A DNA stretch of 64,000 bases from the NCBI RefSeq assembly GCF_000282635.1, contig NZ_AKIW01000087.1, forward strand, positions 1-64,000. The letters are read 5' to 3'. The first letter of the stretch is position 1. Each line of letters starts with the position of its first letter. Source of the stretch: Variovorax sp. CF313 (GTDB taxonomy: Bacteria; Pseudomonadota; Gammaproteobacteria; Burkholderiales; Burkholderiaceae_C). A program made the translations under genes and the position numbers. Shown here piece after piece: positions 53,146 to 63,136 of this stretch. A model generated the notes under the pieces. It searched no databases and was not told where the DNA came from. It was given only the letters and a program-made list of their open reading frames with translations.

Positions 53146-53914
53146 GAGCGGTCAAATTATAGGTTTGCAGGATTGGTTCGCGACCCCCCCGGGGCGCTAC
53201 CTTCTGGCTTGGGAGCAGGCCCAGTTCGATCAGGCGGTGGCCGACGTGTTCGGCTATCACGCGCTGCAGCTGGGTGCGGCCGAGGTCGACGGCTTGCGCG
53301 CCAACCGCATGCCGCACCGCTGGCTGGCGCTGGACGACCCCGCCCGAGGCGGCAGGGCGACGCTCCTGACCGACTTCGCGGCATTGCCGTTTGCAGCCAA
53401 CAGCCTCGACCTGGTGGTGATGCCGCACGCGCTCGAACTGAGCCCCGATCCGCACGCCACCCTGCGCGAGGTGGAGCGGGTGCTGGTGCCCGAGGGCCGC
53501 GTGGTGATCTGCGGGTTCAACCCGGCCAGCCTCTGGGGCATGCGGCAGCGACGCGCACACCTCTATCGCCGGCTCGGCATCGGCGACCTGTACCTGCCCG
53601 AAGGCGGGGAGTTCATCGGCTACTGGCGCATGCGCGACTGGCTGCGGCTCCTGAGCTTCGAGGTGGAGTCGGGCCGCTTCGGCGTCTACCGGCCTGCGGT
53701 GCGCAGCGAAGCCTGGCTGGAGCGCTCGCGCTGGATGGATGCCGCCGGCGAGCGCTGGTGGCCGATCTTTGGCGCAGCCTACTTCCTGGTCGCCGTGAAG
53801 CGGGTGCGCGGCATGCGCCTGCTGAGCGCCGAGTGGCGCCGCTCGGGCGCCCGCGCCACGGCGCCGGTGCCCATCGCGGGCAAGGTGCACCGCAACGAGG
53901 TCGGCAAGAATTGA
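53144..53914 (+). CDS. SAM-dependent methyltransferase-like protein
   Basis: 256 residues from ATG 53144 with AAGGG upstream. A class I methyltransferase-like fold: [20 protein letters not shown] then [20 protein letters not shown] and [15 protein letters not shown]. The usual N-terminal glycine-rich SAM motif is weak, so SAM binding may be altered. It lies between gloB and rnhA, an order common in proteobacteria, where it is annotated as a putative methyltransferase of unknown substrate. Confidence 0.75.
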   Translation: MSGQIIGLQDWFATPPGRYLLAWEQAQFDQAVADVFGYHALQLGAAEVDGLRANRMPHRWLALDDPARGGRATLLTDFAALPFAANSLDLVVMPHALELSPDPHATLREVERVLVPEGRVVICGFNPASLWGMRQRRAHLYRRLGIGDLYLPEGGEFIGYWRMRDWLRLLSFEVESGRFGVYRPAVRSEAWLERSRWMDAAGERWWPIFGAAYFLVAVKRVRGMRLLSAEWRRSGARATAPVPIAGKVHRNEVGKN

Positions 53915-53956
53915 GAATGAACGAAAACGAATGATGATGAAGAAGGAAAAGCCGGT

Positions 53957-54406
53957 TTGAACGAAGTCGTGATCTACACCGATGGCGCGTGCAAGGGAAA
54001 CCCCGGCCCTGGCGGCTGGGGCGCGTGGCTCAAGTCGGGCTCCACCGAGAAAGACCTGTTCGGCGGTGAACTCGACACCACCAACAACCGCATGGAGCTG
54101 ACTGCCGTCATCGAAGGCCTGGCCGCGCTCAAGCGGCCCTGCAAGGTGCTGCTTTATCTAGACAGCCAGTACGTGCGCAAGGGCATCACCGAGTGGATCC
54201 GCGGCTGGAAGACCAAGGGCTGGATGACAGCCAGCAAGCAGCCCGTGAAGAACGTCGAACTCTGGCAGCGGCTCGACAAGCTGGTGAGCGAGGGCGGCCA
54301 CCAGATCGAGTGGCGCTGGGTCAAGGGCCACTCGGGAGACCCGGGCAACGAGCGCGCCGACATGCTGGCCAACAAGGGCGTGGACAAGGCCTTGGGCCGG
54401 ATCTGA
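53957..54406 (+). CDS. rnhA: Ribonuclease HI
   Basis: 149 residues. The family start [20 protein letters not shown] requires a TTG start at 53957, supported by AGAAGG about 9 bp upstream; nearby ATGs are out of frame. The catalytic set Asp in YTDGA, Glu in [10 protein letters not shown], Asp in YLDSQYV and the final Asp in NERADMLAN are all present. It removes RNA from RNA-DNA hybrids. Confidence 0.94.
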   Translation: MNEVVIYTDGACKGNPGPGGWGAWLKSGSTEKDLFGGELDTTNNRMELTAVIEGLAALKRPCKVLLYLDSQYVRKGITEWIRGWKTKGWMTASKQPVKNVELWQRLDKLVSEGGHQIEWRWVKGHSGDPGNERADMLANKGVDKALGRI

Positions 54407-54419
54407 CCGTTCGGGGCGC

Positions 54420-55733
54420 CTAGATGTTGCCGTCGAACATCATCACGTCGACTTCGCCGCCCGCCGCGACATTGCCCTGATCGTGGTGCAGCACCACGAG
54501 CCCGTTGGCTTCGACCATCGAGCTGAGCACCCCTGAGCCCTGGTGGCTCGCGACGCACACCTCAGGCAACGCGTCCGGCGTGGTCTTCACGAAGCCGCGC
54601 TGGTATTCGGTGCGGCCCGGCTTTTTGCGGATCGGGCCTGTGCAGCGCGCTCGCAGCAAGGGCGGTGGCGCGGCTGCCGCGTCGTGGCAGCCCATCAGGC
54701 GCAGCAGCGCCGGCCGCACGAAGGCCAGGAAGGTCACCATCACGGCCACCGGATTGCCCGGCAGTCCGAACAGCACCGCTGGCTGCGGCGACGCCTCGCG
54801 CGGGATCAACCCCACCGCCAGCGGCCGGCCCGGGCGCATGGCCACGCGCCAGAACGCCATGTCGCCCAGTTGCTGCATCACGTCGCGCGTGTGGTCGGCC
54901 GCACCGGCGCTGACACCGCCGCTGGTGACGATGGCATCGGCCTCGCGCGCGGCGCGCCGCAATGCGGCGGCGAGCGTGGCCGGATCGTCGCGCACGAGGC
55001 CGAGGTCGATCACCTCGCAGCCCAGCCGCGCGAGCATGCCGAACACGGTGTAGCGATTGCTGTCGTACACGGCGCCTTCGCGCGGCGCGTCGCCGAGGCT
55101 CAGGATCTCGTCGCCGGTCGAGAAGTAGGCCACCCGCAGCCGCCGCATCGCAGGCACGTCCGGCAGGCCGAGGCTCGCGACCATGCCGAGCGCGGCGGGC
55201 GACAGGCGTTCGCCCTTGCGCAGCGCGGTCTGGCCCTGCATCAGGTCTTCGCCCGCAAGGCGGCGGTTGTCGCCGCGGCGCAGCACCCTGGCCGGGAAAC
55301 ACACGCGGTCGCCATCGACCTTGCAGAACTCCTGCGGCACGACGGTGTCGAGGCCCGCCGGCATCATGGCGCCGGTCATGATGCGCACCGCATCGCCTGG
55401 ACCCAGCGTGCCACGCCAGGCGCCGCCGGCCAGCGCCGTTCCCGCCACGCGCAGCGTGACCGAGACGTCGATGGGCGCGTCTCGCGGCAGCACCGCGCCG
55501 TCGAAGGCGTAGCCGTCCATGGCGGAGTTGTCGTGCGGCGGCACGCTGATGGGCGAGACGATGTCTTCGGCCAGCACGCGGCCGAGCGCGTCGAGCAAGG
55601 AGACGGTCTCCCGTTGCGTGACGACCGCCGAGGCCGTGAGTTGCGAGAGAAAAGCGTGGACGGCCTCGACGCTCAGGTCGACGGCAGCGTCGTAGCCCGA
55701 AAGGGCGGAGGCGATGTCTGCGATGCGGCTCAT
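54420..55733 (-). CDS. moeA: Molybdopterin molybdenumtransferase MoeA
   Basis: 437 residues from ATG 55733. [15 protein letters not shown] and the MoCF domain block [17 protein letters not shown] are the family marks, and [18 protein letters not shown] is the C-terminal signature. It inserts molybdate into adenylylated molybdopterin. It is last in the moaA-mobA-moeA run, overlapping mobA by ATGA. Confidence 0.94.
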   Translation of the reverse strand: MSRIADIASALSGYDAAVDLSVEAVHAFLSQLTASAVVTQRETVSLLDALGRVLAEDIVSPISVPPHDNSAMDGYAFDGAVLPRDAPIDVSVTLRVAGTALAGGAWRGTLGPGDAVRIMTGAMMPAGLDTVVPQEFCKVDGDRVCFPARVLRRGDNRRLAGEDLMQGQTALRKGERLSPAALGMVASLGLPDVPAMRRLRVAYFSTGDEILSLGDAPREGAVYDSNRYTVFGMLARLGCEVIDLGLVRDDPATLAAALRRAAREADAIVTSGGVSAGAADHTRDVMQQLGDMAFWRVAMRPGRPLAVGLIPREASPQPAVLFGLPGNPVAVMVTFLAFVRPALLRLMGCHDAAAAPPPLLRARCTGPIRKKPGRTEYQRGFVKTTPDALPEVCVASHQGSGVLSSMVEANGLVVLHHDQGNVAAGGEVDVMMFDGNI

Positions 55734-56383
55734 CGGTTTTCGAGGGCGTGCAGTTCGGCCAGGGTGTTGGCGTTGAAGAAAGCGTCGGGCGCGTCGCCGG
55801 GGCGGTTGAAGGGCACGTGCACTGTGCGGTGCTGTGCGGTCCATGCGTGGACCTTGCGGCCGCCGGCTTCGGTGTAGCGTCGCAGGCTCTCGCGCAGTTC
55901 GGCGCGCAGCAGGCAGAAGACGGGTTGGAGGCGCAGCACCACCTCGCCTTCGGAGATTTCGGGTGCGTTGACCATCGCGATCTCTGCATTTTCGGCGGCC
56001 ACCGCTTCGGCGAGCCGGACGGCGAGGTCTGGCGGAAATAGCGGTGTGTCGCAAGGTACGGTCAACAGCCAGGGTGTCGTGCAGTGCTCCAACCCGGTGA
56101 GAAAGCCCGCGAGCGGCCCCGGATAGTCCGCGAGGCTGTCGGGCCACACCGGCACGCCGAAGGCTTCGTAGTCGGCGAGGTTGCGGTTGGCATTGACGAT
56201 GAGCTGGCCGACCTGCGACCCCAGCCGCCGGATCGCATGCAGAGCCAGCGGCTCGCCGTTGAAAAGCTGCAGTCCCTTGTCGACCCCGCCCATGCGAGAG
56301 CCGCGTCCGCCGGCCAGCAGAAGCCCCGTGATGTCGGCGGCCGCGATGAAGGCGTGCGCGGGCATGGCGGGCGCCTGCGTCAT
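55730..56383 (-). CDS. mobA: Molybdenum cofactor guanylyltransferase MobA
   Basis: 217 residues. [20 protein letters not shown] is the nucleotide-binding signature, with [17 protein letters not shown] and [20 protein letters not shown]. It attaches GMP to molybdopterin to make the bis-MGD form, so the organism likely has DMSO reductase-family enzymes. It overlaps both neighbours by 4 bp. Confidence 0.93.
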   Translation of the reverse strand: MTQAPAMPAHAFIAAADITGLLLAGGRGSRMGGVDKGLQLFNGEPLALHAIRRLGSQVGQLIVNANRNLADYEAFGVPVWPDSLADYPGPLAGFLTGLEHCTTPWLLTVPCDTPLFPPDLAVRLAEAVAAENAEIAMVNAPEISEGEVVLRLQPVFCLLRAELRESLRRYTEAGGRKVHAWTAQHRTVHVPFNRPGDAPDAFFNANTLAELHALENR

Positions 56384-57531
56384 CCGCCGATGTAGCTCAT
56401 CTCGACGCGGCGCGGCGCCTTGCCGCCGGCATCGCCGCTGTCGTTGTCAGGCCCACGCAGGGCGCGCAGCTCGGAGTAGCGGTCGGCACGGCCCTGCCAA
56501 ATGTGGCCGATGGCCGAGGCGATGTCGTCGTCGCTGGCGGTGCCGCGCAGCAGCGGGCGCAGGTCGTGGCCGGCGCTGGCGAAGAGGCAGAGGTACAGCT
56601 TGCCTTCGGTCGACAGGCGCGCGCGGCTGCAGTCGTGGCAGAAGGCCTGCGTGACGCTGCTGATCACGCCGATCTCGCCGCTGCCGTCGGCATAGGCCCA
56701 GCGCTGGGCGGTCTCGCCGGGCGTGGCGGCTTCCAGCGGCACCAGCGGAAATTCGGCATGGATGCGAGCGATGACGTCGGCCGAGGGCAGCACCTCGTCC
56801 ATGCGCCAGCCGTTGGTGGCGCCCACATCCATGTATTCGATGAAGCGCAGCACCACCTTGCCGCCGTGGTGCGTGCGGAAGTAGCGGGCCATCGGCAGTA
56901 TTTCCTGCTCGTTGGTACCGCGCTTGACGACCATGTTGACCTTGATGGGGCCGAGGCCGGCGGCCAGCGCCGCGTCGATGCCGGCGAGCACATCGGCCAC
57001 CGGAAAGTCGACGTCGTTCATGTGGCGGAACACGGCGTCGTCGAGGCTGTCGAGGCTCACGGTCACGCGCTGCAGGCCTGCAGCCCGCAGCCCGGCGGCC
57101 TTGCGCGCGAGCAACGAGCCGTTGGTGGTGAGCGTCAGCGCCAGCGGCTCGCCGGAGGGCGAGCGGATCCCGGCGAGTTGTTCGATGAGGCCTTCGATGT
57201 TCTTGCGCAGCAGCGGCTCGCCGCCGGTCAGGCGGATCTTGCGCACGCCGTGCGCAGCGAACAGGCGGGCCAGCCGCGTCATTTCTTCAAAACTCAGCAG
57301 CGCGCTGTGCGGCAGGTACTTGTAGTCCTTGTCGAACACGTCCTTCGGCATGCAGTAGCTGCAGCGAAAGTTGCACCGGTCGGTCACGCTGATGCGCAGG
57401 TCGGTCATGGGCCGGCCGAGGCGGTCGAGCAGCACCCCCGTGGCGGGCACGGCGACCTCCGGCACGGCCACGGCGGGACGTGCGCGGCCGATCGTGGAGA
57501 TCGGAATGACGGTATTGCTGCTGTTTTTCAT
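56380..57531 (-). CDS. moaA: GTP 3',8-cyclase MoaA
   Basis: 383 residues from ATG 57531. The radical-SAM cluster is [13 protein letters not shown], with [14 protein letters not shown]. The C-terminal Fe-S cluster Cys are in [11 protein letters not shown] and [10 protein letters not shown]. The chain ends SYIGG, the conserved Gly-Gly tail needed by MoaA. It is the first step of molybdenum cofactor synthesis and the first gene of the run. Confidence 0.95.
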   Translation of the reverse strand: MKNSSNTVIPISTIGRARPAVAVPEVAVPATGVLLDRLGRPMTDLRISVTDRCNFRCSYCMPKDVFDKDYKYLPHSALLSFEEMTRLARLFAAHGVRKIRLTGGEPLLRKNIEGLIEQLAGIRSPSGEPLALTLTTNGSLLARKAAGLRAAGLQRVTVSLDSLDDAVFRHMNDVDFPVADVLAGIDAALAAGLGPIKVNMVVKRGTNEQEILPMARYFRTHHGGKVVLRFIEYMDVGATNGWRMDEVLPSADVIARIHAEFPLVPLEAATPGETAQRWAYADGSGEIGVISSVTQAFCHDCSRARLSTEGKLYLCLFASAGHDLRPLLRGTASDDDIASAIGHIWQGRADRYSELRALRGPDNDSGDAGGKAPRRVEMSYIGG

Positions 57532-57668
57532 GAAGCGGGTCCGATTTTGCGCCACGGCCCAAGGGCCTGTGAACCTCAGGCTACTTGATCGCCGCCGCGT
57601 AAACCATGTCCCAGGTCAATGTTCTGGAATGCGCTCTGTTTGGGCGGCTGCCGGGCCGGCCCTTGGCC

Positions 57669-59102
57669 TCAGCCGTGCTTGACGGCGACGGTCTTGAGCG
57701 TGGTGAAGCCGTAGAGGGCCTCGAAACCCTTCTCGCGGCCGTAGCCCGAGGACTTCACGCCGCCGAACGGCAGCTCGACGCCCCCGCCCGCGCCATAGTT
57801 GTTGATGAACACCTGGCCGCTCCTCACGCGCCTGGCCATGCGGAACTGGCGCGATCCGTCGGTGGTCCACACGCCGGCGACCAGGCCGAACTGCGTGGCG
57901 TTGGCAAGCGCCACGGCTTCGTCTTCGTCGGCGAAGGCCATGGCCGCCAGCACCGGGCCGAACACCTCTTCCTGTGCGAGCCGGTGATTCACCGGCACGT
58001 CGCGCAGCAGGGTGGGCGCCTGGTAGAAGCCGGTTTCGGGCGCTTCGTCGACCACGATGCCCTGCGCCACCATCGGGATGCCGGCATGTTGCGCATCGCT
58101 CAAGAAGTCCCACACGCGCTGCTGCTGCGTCTGGCGGATCAGCGGGCCCACGTCGAGGTCCATGGCCGCGGGGCCGACGCGCAGCGCCTCGAAAGCGTGG
58201 CCCAGGCGCTCCAGCAGCGGTTCGTAGACGTCGCGCTGGATCAGCACCCGCGAGCCGGCTGAGCAGGTCTGCCCGGCGTTCTGCACGATGGCATTGATGA
58301 CCACGGGAATGGCTGCGTCCAGGTCAGCGTCCGCGAAGATGATCTGCGGACTCTTGCCGCCCAGCTCCAGCGTGACCGGGCAGTGCCGCTCGGCCGCTAC
58401 CTGCTGGATCAGCGTGCCGATCTTCGGGCTGCCGGTGAAGCTGATGTGGTCGATGCCCTCGTGCCGAGCGAGCGCGTCCCCCACTTCATGGCCGTAGCCC
58501 GTCACGATATTGAGCGTGCCGGCCGGAAAACCGACTTCGGCCGCGAGCTGCGCCACGCGGATCAGCGAGAGGCAGGCGTCTTCGGCCGGCTTGACCACGC
58601 ACACGTTGCCAGCCGCCAGGGCGCCGCCCACGCTGCGCCCGAAGATCTGCATCGGGTAGTTCCACGGAATGATGTGGCCGGTGACGCCGTGCGGCTCGCG
58701 CCAGGTGAAGACGCTGTAGCCGTCCTGGTAGGGGATGGTCTCGCCGTGCAGCTTGTCGCAGGCGCCGGCATAGAACTCGAAATAGCGAACCAGTGCCACA
58801 GCGTCGGCGCGCGCCTGCTTCACCGGCTTGCCGCAGTCGCGCTGCTCGATCAGCGCGAGCTCGTCGACGTGCCCGGCGATCTTCTGCGAGAGCTTGTAGA
58901 GCAGGCGGCTGCGGTCGGCTGCGCTAACCTTGTGCCAGACACCCTCGAAGCAGTCGCGTGCGGCGCGCACGGCGGAATCGATATCGGCCGCGTTGCTGCG
59001 CTGGATTTCGTCGAAAACCTGGCCGTCGGAAGGGTCGATGACCGGCAGGGTGCGGCCGGAGGAGGACGGGACGTGCGCGTTGGCGATGTAGTTGAGCTGC
59101 AT
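57669..59102 (-). CDS. NAD(P)-dependent aldehyde dehydrogenase
   Basis: 477 residues from ATG 59102. Catalytic Cys in NAGQTCSAGSRVL, Glu in VTLELGGKSPQI, the NAD loop FTGSPKIGTLIQQ and NYPMQIFGRSVGG are all present, and PFGGVKSSGYGREKG is typical of the betaine/aldehyde dehydrogenase branch. The substrate aldehyde cannot be told. It is a single gene on the minus strand between moaA and an exported peroxiredoxin. Confidence 0.9.
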   Translation of the reverse strand: MQLNYIANAHVPSSSGRTLPVIDPSDGQVFDEIQRSNAADIDSAVRAARDCFEGVWHKVSAADRSRLLYKLSQKIAGHVDELALIEQRDCGKPVKQARADAVALVRYFEFYAGACDKLHGETIPYQDGYSVFTWREPHGVTGHIIPWNYPMQIFGRSVGGALAAGNVCVVKPAEDACLSLIRVAQLAAEVGFPAGTLNIVTGYGHEVGDALARHEGIDHISFTGSPKIGTLIQQVAAERHCPVTLELGGKSPQIIFADADLDAAIPVVINAIVQNAGQTCSAGSRVLIQRDVYEPLLERLGHAFEALRVGPAAMDLDVGPLIRQTQQQRVWDFLSDAQHAGIPMVAQGIVVDEAPETGFYQAPTLLRDVPVNHRLAQEEVFGPVLAAMAFADEDEAVALANATQFGLVAGVWTTDGSRQFRMARRVRSGQVFINNYGAGGGVELPFGGVKSSGYGREKGFEALYGFTTLKTVAVKHG

Positions 59103-59155
59103 GGGCGGATTTTGCGCGAAGCGCGCGAATCCCATGGCCCTGCGGCCCGCAATCC

Positions 59156-59710
59156 TTACTTGGCCGCGCCGGCCTTTGGCAGCGCCTTCACCGCATTCAG
59201 CGTGCGCTCCACATGCTTGTCCGGATTCAGGTTCTGGTAGTAGTAGGCGACCTTGCCGTCCGGCGAGATCACGTACGACAGGCGGTTGGCGAAGTCGGGC
59301 CGCGTCTGCATCAGCGCGTCGAAACCCTGGATCACGGTCTTGCCCTCGTCCGACGCCACCGGAAAGCGGCTCTGGCAGGACTTGACCGAGAACTTCGACA
59401 AGGTGCCGATGTCGTCCGCCGAAACGCCGATCACGCTGGCGCCCAGTGCGGCGAACTGGTCCACGGCCTCGGCGAAGGCGTGGGCCTCGATCGAGCAGTC
59501 GTTGGAATCGGCCGCAGGAAAGAAGTACAGCACCACCGGCCCCTTGGCGAGAGCGTCGGCCAGCGAGTAGCGGAAGGTCTTGCCGCCCAGGGCCGCGGTG
59601 GCGGTGAACCTGGGGACGGGGTCGCCGATGTCTAGCGCGGCCCAGGCGGGATGCGCCAGGGCTGAAAAAACCGTCATCCAGGCGATGCGATGGAGGTGCG
59701 AACGGGCCAT
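59156..59710 (-). CDS. Exported Bcp-type peroxiredoxin
   Basis: 184 residues from ATG 59710. A signal peptide (MARSHLHRIAWMTVFSALA to AWA) is followed by LDIGDPVPRFTATAALGG. The peroxidatic Cys lies in FFPAADSNDCSIEAHAF, in which Ser takes the place of the usual Thr, and a second Cys in FSVKSCQSRFPV could resolve it. Peroxiredoxin Q/BCP proteins are usually cytosolic, so an exported form points to periplasmic peroxide defence. Confidence 0.8.
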   Translation of the reverse strand: MARSHLHRIAWMTVFSALAHPAWAALDIGDPVPRFTATAALGGKTFRYSLADALAKGPVVLYFFPAADSNDCSIEAHAFAEAVDQFAALGASVIGVSADDIGTLSKFSVKSCQSRFPVASDEGKTVIQGFDALMQTRPDFANRLSYVISPDGKVAYYYQNLNPDKHVERTLNAVKALPKAGAAK

Positions 59711-59853
59711 GATGTAACTCCGCAGCGATGTGGGTCGAATTCTAGGCCGGGCGTCCCCAAAAGGGGCCCTTGAAACCGGTGCAGGCCGGCCCGCGTATTG
59801 AGCAGAACAATTGAAGAAACGACGGGGAAGAACCACGCCATGGAAGCACCATC

Positions 59854-61428
59854 ATGAACGCCTGCCTCTTGCTTCTGCGCCTCGCGCTCGCTGGCGCCCT
59901 GATCGCGGCACTCGGCGCCTGCGGTTCGCTGCCGCCGGCACGGGAACGGCCCGCCGAATTTGCCGCCTCCGCCGACCCGTCGACCACGCTCGCGAAGATT
60001 GCCGCCGCATCCACGCCGCCCGGCGAGCACTCGGGCTTCCGGCTGATGCCGCTGGGCGTGTACTCGCTCGACGCGCGCATCCAACTCGCCCAGCGGGCCC
60101 AGCGCTCGCTGGTGGTGCAGTATTACCAGCTCGAGAACGACGCCGTCGGCCGCCTGCTGCTGCGCACGCTGCGCGAGGCGGCGATGCGCGGCGTGAAGGT
60201 GCGGGTGCTGGTGGACGACCTGTATACCGTCAAGAGCCAGCAGCTGCTGCTGGCGCTGTCGGAGACGCCCAACGTGGACGTGCGCCTCTTCAACCCGTTC
60301 TGCTGCGGGCGCAACGGCTTCCTGTCGCGCTTCGCGGCGTCGCCGTGGGAGATTTCGCGGCTCAACCACCGCATGCACAACAAGCTCTTCATCGCCGACG
60401 GCGTGATGGCGGTGGTGGGCGGGCGCAACATCGCCGAAGAGTATTTCGTGCTGAGCGAGGCGCAGAACTTCATCGACATGGATGCGCTGGTGATCGGCAA
60501 GGTGGTGCCGCAGCTCGAATCGATCTTCGACGCCTACTGGAACAGCGTGCAGGTCTGGCCGATTGCCGACATCGTGACGGGCGAGCGCGGCCGCAGGCCG
60601 AACGGCGCCGATTTCGACAGTTGGGTGGGCATGGCCGCGCCACCACCGAAGATCGTGCTGCCACCGTCCGACATCCTCGGCTACGGGCCCATTGCCGAGG
60701 AGCTCGACGGCGGCCGCATGGGCCTGCTGTGGGGCGAAGCCCGCGCCATCGCCGACCCGCCCACCAAGCCCGCGACCATGTCCGCCGACGAGGCCATCGC
60801 CACCAGCGTGACGATGAAGGTCTGGGCGCTGCTGCTCGACGCCCAGAGCGAGGTCGACCTGACCTCGCCCTACCTGGTGCCGGGCGAGCGCGGCATGGAG
60901 GCGTTCCAGGACCTGGGCCGGCGCAAGGTCAAGCTCACGCTGCTGACCAACTCGCTGGCCGCAAACGACGAGCCGCTGGTGCACACCGGCTATGCGCGCT
61001 ACCGCCAGCGGCTGCTCGAAAGCGGCGCCGACCTCTACGAACTGAGCCCGCAGCGTACCAGCGCGGGCGAGCGCTTCGGCATGTTTGGCAAGTCGCTGGG
61101 GCGGCTGCACTCCAAGACCGCTGCGATCGACAGGACGCGCATCTTCATCGGCTCGATGAATCTCGACCCGCGCTCGGCCAGCCAGAACACCGAGATGGGG
61201 GTGGTGGTCGACAGCCCGCAACTGGCGCGCGAGATGTTGCGCGTCATCAACATCAGCAAGCTGCAGAATTCCTACCGGCTGCGGCTGGCCAAGGACACCG
61301 GCACGCTGCAATGGCTGACGAACGACGGCGAGAAAGAGATGATCCTGACCTCGGAGCCGGAGTCGGGCTTCTTCCAGCGCTTCTACAACATGCTCATCGC
61401 GCCGATCGTTCCCGAGATGCTGTTGTAG
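59854..61428 (+). CDS. Phospholipase D-family lipoprotein (cardiolipin-synthase-like)
   Basis: 524 residues. Lipoprotein-type signal MNACLLLLRLALAGALIAA to LGAC (Cys23). Two HKD motifs: HNKLFIADGVMAVVGGRNIA and HSKTAAIDRTRIFIGSMNLD. Both His-Lys-Asp triads are complete, so it should be active as a transphosphatidylase or phospholipase. The lipoprotein anchor suggests the periplasmic face. It lies 9 bp before the sterol-desaturase-like gene, so it may belong to the same lipid cluster. Confidence 0.85.
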   Translation: MNACLLLLRLALAGALIAALGACGSLPPARERPAEFAASADPSTTLAKIAAASTPPGEHSGFRLMPLGVYSLDARIQLAQRAQRSLVVQYYQLENDAVGRLLLRTLREAAMRGVKVRVLVDDLYTVKSQQLLLALSETPNVDVRLFNPFCCGRNGFLSRFAASPWEISRLNHRMHNKLFIADGVMAVVGGRNIAEEYFVLSEAQNFIDMDALVIGKVVPQLESIFDAYWNSVQVWPIADIVTGERGRRPNGADFDSWVGMAAPPPKIVLPPSDILGYGPIAEELDGGRMGLLWGEARAIADPPTKPATMSADEAIATSVTMKVWALLLDAQSEVDLTSPYLVPGERGMEAFQDLGRRKVKLTLLTNSLAANDEPLVHTGYARYRQRLLESGADLYELSPQRTSAGERFGMFGKSLGRLHSKTAAIDRTRIFIGSMNLDPRSASQNTEMGVVVDSPQLAREMLRVINISKLQNSYRLRLAKDTGTLQWLTNDGEKEMILTSEPESGFFQRFYNMLIAPIVPEMLL

Positions 61429-61437
61429 CCTCGGGGG

Positions 61438-62211
61438 ATGGCGCAGACCTTCACCTCGTTGTCCGCCCCGCAGGTCATGCTGTGGGGCGTGCTTTTTTTC
61501 GGCGGCATCTATCTCTGTTTTGGCGGCCTCACGTGGCTGCTGACGAAGCGCGCGCTGCCGGCGCTGGGCATCGGGCGCGAACTCGATCCGCGGCCGCTGC
61601 AGCCGGGGCAGCTGCGGCGCGAACTGGGGCAGTCGGGGGTGTCGGTGTTGATCTTCGGGCTGGGCATGGTGTTTCCATGGGGGCTGCTGCAGCTGGGCTG
61701 GGCGCGGCTCGACGGCGATGCGGGTTGGCGGCAAGTCGCGGTCGAGATCCTCGCGCTCGCCTTTTGGAACGACGTGCATTTCTGGATCAATCACCGGCTT
61801 TTGCATACGCGCTGGCTGCGGCGCTTTCACGGGCCGCATCACCGCTCGTTCGTGACCACCCCGTGGGCCACCTACAGCTTTCACCCCGTCGAGGCGCTGA
61901 TGCTCGGCAACGTGATCCTACTGCCGATGGTGGTGCACGACTTCAGCTTCTGGTCGCTCGCGGCGGTGCCGGTGTTCAGCCTGTTCTTCAACTGCATCGG
62001 GCATTCGAACTACGACTTCTTCACGGGCGTGTCGTACAGCCACTGGTTCGCGGCGAGCCGCCGGCACCATCTGCACCATGCCGTGCACAACGGCAACTAC
62101 GGTTTTCAATTCACGTTCATGGACCGGCTGTTCGGAACGCGCGTCGCGGCCGATGCAGCCGAGCCGGTTCTCCAGGCCTTCCGCAAGAAGCATGGCGCGA
62201 CCACGGCCTGA
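61438..62211 (+). CDS. Sterol desaturase/fatty acid hydroxylase superfamily protein
   Basis: 257 residues with four or more membrane helices and the His clusters of the superfamily: FWNDVHFWINHRLLH, RRFHGPHHRS, GHSNYDFF and RRHHLHHAVHNGNYG. These bind a di-iron centre that hydroxylates or desaturates a lipid. Its 3' end overlaps the next desaturase gene by 20 bp, implying co-expression. Confidence 0.85.
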   Translation: MAQTFTSLSAPQVMLWGVLFFGGIYLCFGGLTWLLTKRALPALGIGRELDPRPLQPGQLRRELGQSGVSVLIFGLGMVFPWGLLQLGWARLDGDAGWRQVAVEILALAFWNDVHFWINHRLLHTRWLRRFHGPHHRSFVTTPWATYSFHPVEALMLGNVILLPMVVHDFSFWSLAAVPVFSLFFNCIGHSNYDFFTGVSYSHWFAASRRHHLHHAVHNGNYGFQFTFMDRLFGTRVAADAAEPVLQAFRKKHGATTA

Positions 62212-63133
62212 CGCGAGCCGCCACCTGCCGCGGCTGCGTCACCGGCGCGACTGGCAGAGCCTTGCCTATCTCGTCGCGTTGCCTGGGCTGGCTGCGTGGC
62301 AGTGGTTCCATGGCTTCGATGTCCTGCTATATGGGATGACGCTGTTCCTGACGCTCGGCGTCGGCGTGATCCATCACAACCATGTGCATCTGCGCATGTG
62401 GCGCGGGCGGGGCATGAACCGGTTGACGGACTTCTGGATCACGTTGCTGCAGGGACACCCGACCTTCGTGTTCTGGCCTGCGCACGTGGCCAACCACCAT
62501 CGCCACCGGCATGGCTCGAAGGACGTGGCGCGCACCTACCGCTTCGGCGGCGACACCAACCACCTGAGGGGCTACCTTCTGCATCCGTTCCAGGCGGTGT
62601 GGGTGTTGATGCCGGTGTTCTTCGCCTGGCTTGCTCGGCTGCGGCTGCATAGGCGAGGCGCGTGGCGCTACTGCATGGCGCAGTACGCGCTGTGGCTGGC
62701 CAGCTGGGCGGTGCTGCTGGGGCTCGACTGGCGCAAGGCGCTGGTCTTCGTCATCGTGCCGCAACTGCACGGCCTGCACTGGCTGCTGGCGACCAATTAC
62801 CTGCAGCATGCCCACGCCGACGGCCGGAAGGCGCCTCGCAAGGAGGCGCAGGGCGATACCCCGGGTAGCCGGCTGAACTACGCGCGCAATTTCGAGGGGC
62901 TGGTGAACCCCTTGCTGTTCAACATCGGCCTGCACACCGCACACCACGAAAACCCGCATGCCCATTGGTCCGAGCTCACCCGCCTGCATCGCACGCGCTA
63001 CCGCGCGCAGGTGGACCCTGCGCTCAACGAGGGCGGGCTGGTGCCGTACATGGTGCGGGTGTTCCTGCTGGGGGCCGTGTGGCCGCGTTTTCGCAGCCGC
63101 CCGCTGATGCCTCCCGATTCACCCATCAACTGA
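62192..63133 (+). CDS. Fatty acid desaturase family protein
   Basis: 313 residues from ATG 62192. Membrane helices and His boxes: GVIHHNHVHLRMW, WPAHVANHHRHRHG and NIGLHTAHHENPHAHW. This is the acyl-lipid desaturase pattern (HxxxH, HxxHH, HxxHH variants). It is the second di-iron lipid enzyme in a row and overlaps its upstream neighbour. The substrate may be an acyl chain on ACP or a membrane lipid. Confidence 0.83.
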   Translation: MARPRPDASRHLPRLRHRRDWQSLAYLVALPGLAAWQWFHGFDVLLYGMTLFLTLGVGVIHHNHVHLRMWRGRGMNRLTDFWITLLQGHPTFVFWPAHVANHHRHRHGSKDVARTYRFGGDTNHLRGYLLHPFQAVWVLMPVFFAWLARLRLHRRGAWRYCMAQYALWLASWAVLLGLDWRKALVFVIVPQLHGLHWLLATNYLQHAHADGRKAPRKEAQGDTPGSRLNYARNFEGLVNPLLFNIGLHTAHHENPHAHWSELTRLHRTRYRAQVDPALNEGGLVPYMVRVFLLGAVWPRFRSRPLMPPDSPIN

Positions 63134-63136
63134 ACC

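Noticed and set aside
53917-53940. A five-residue reading frame and repeated ATG codons just before rnhA as a leader peptide.
   Set aside because: It has no regulatory structure around it and is out of frame with rnhA; the TTG start with its own ribosome site explains rnhA well enough.
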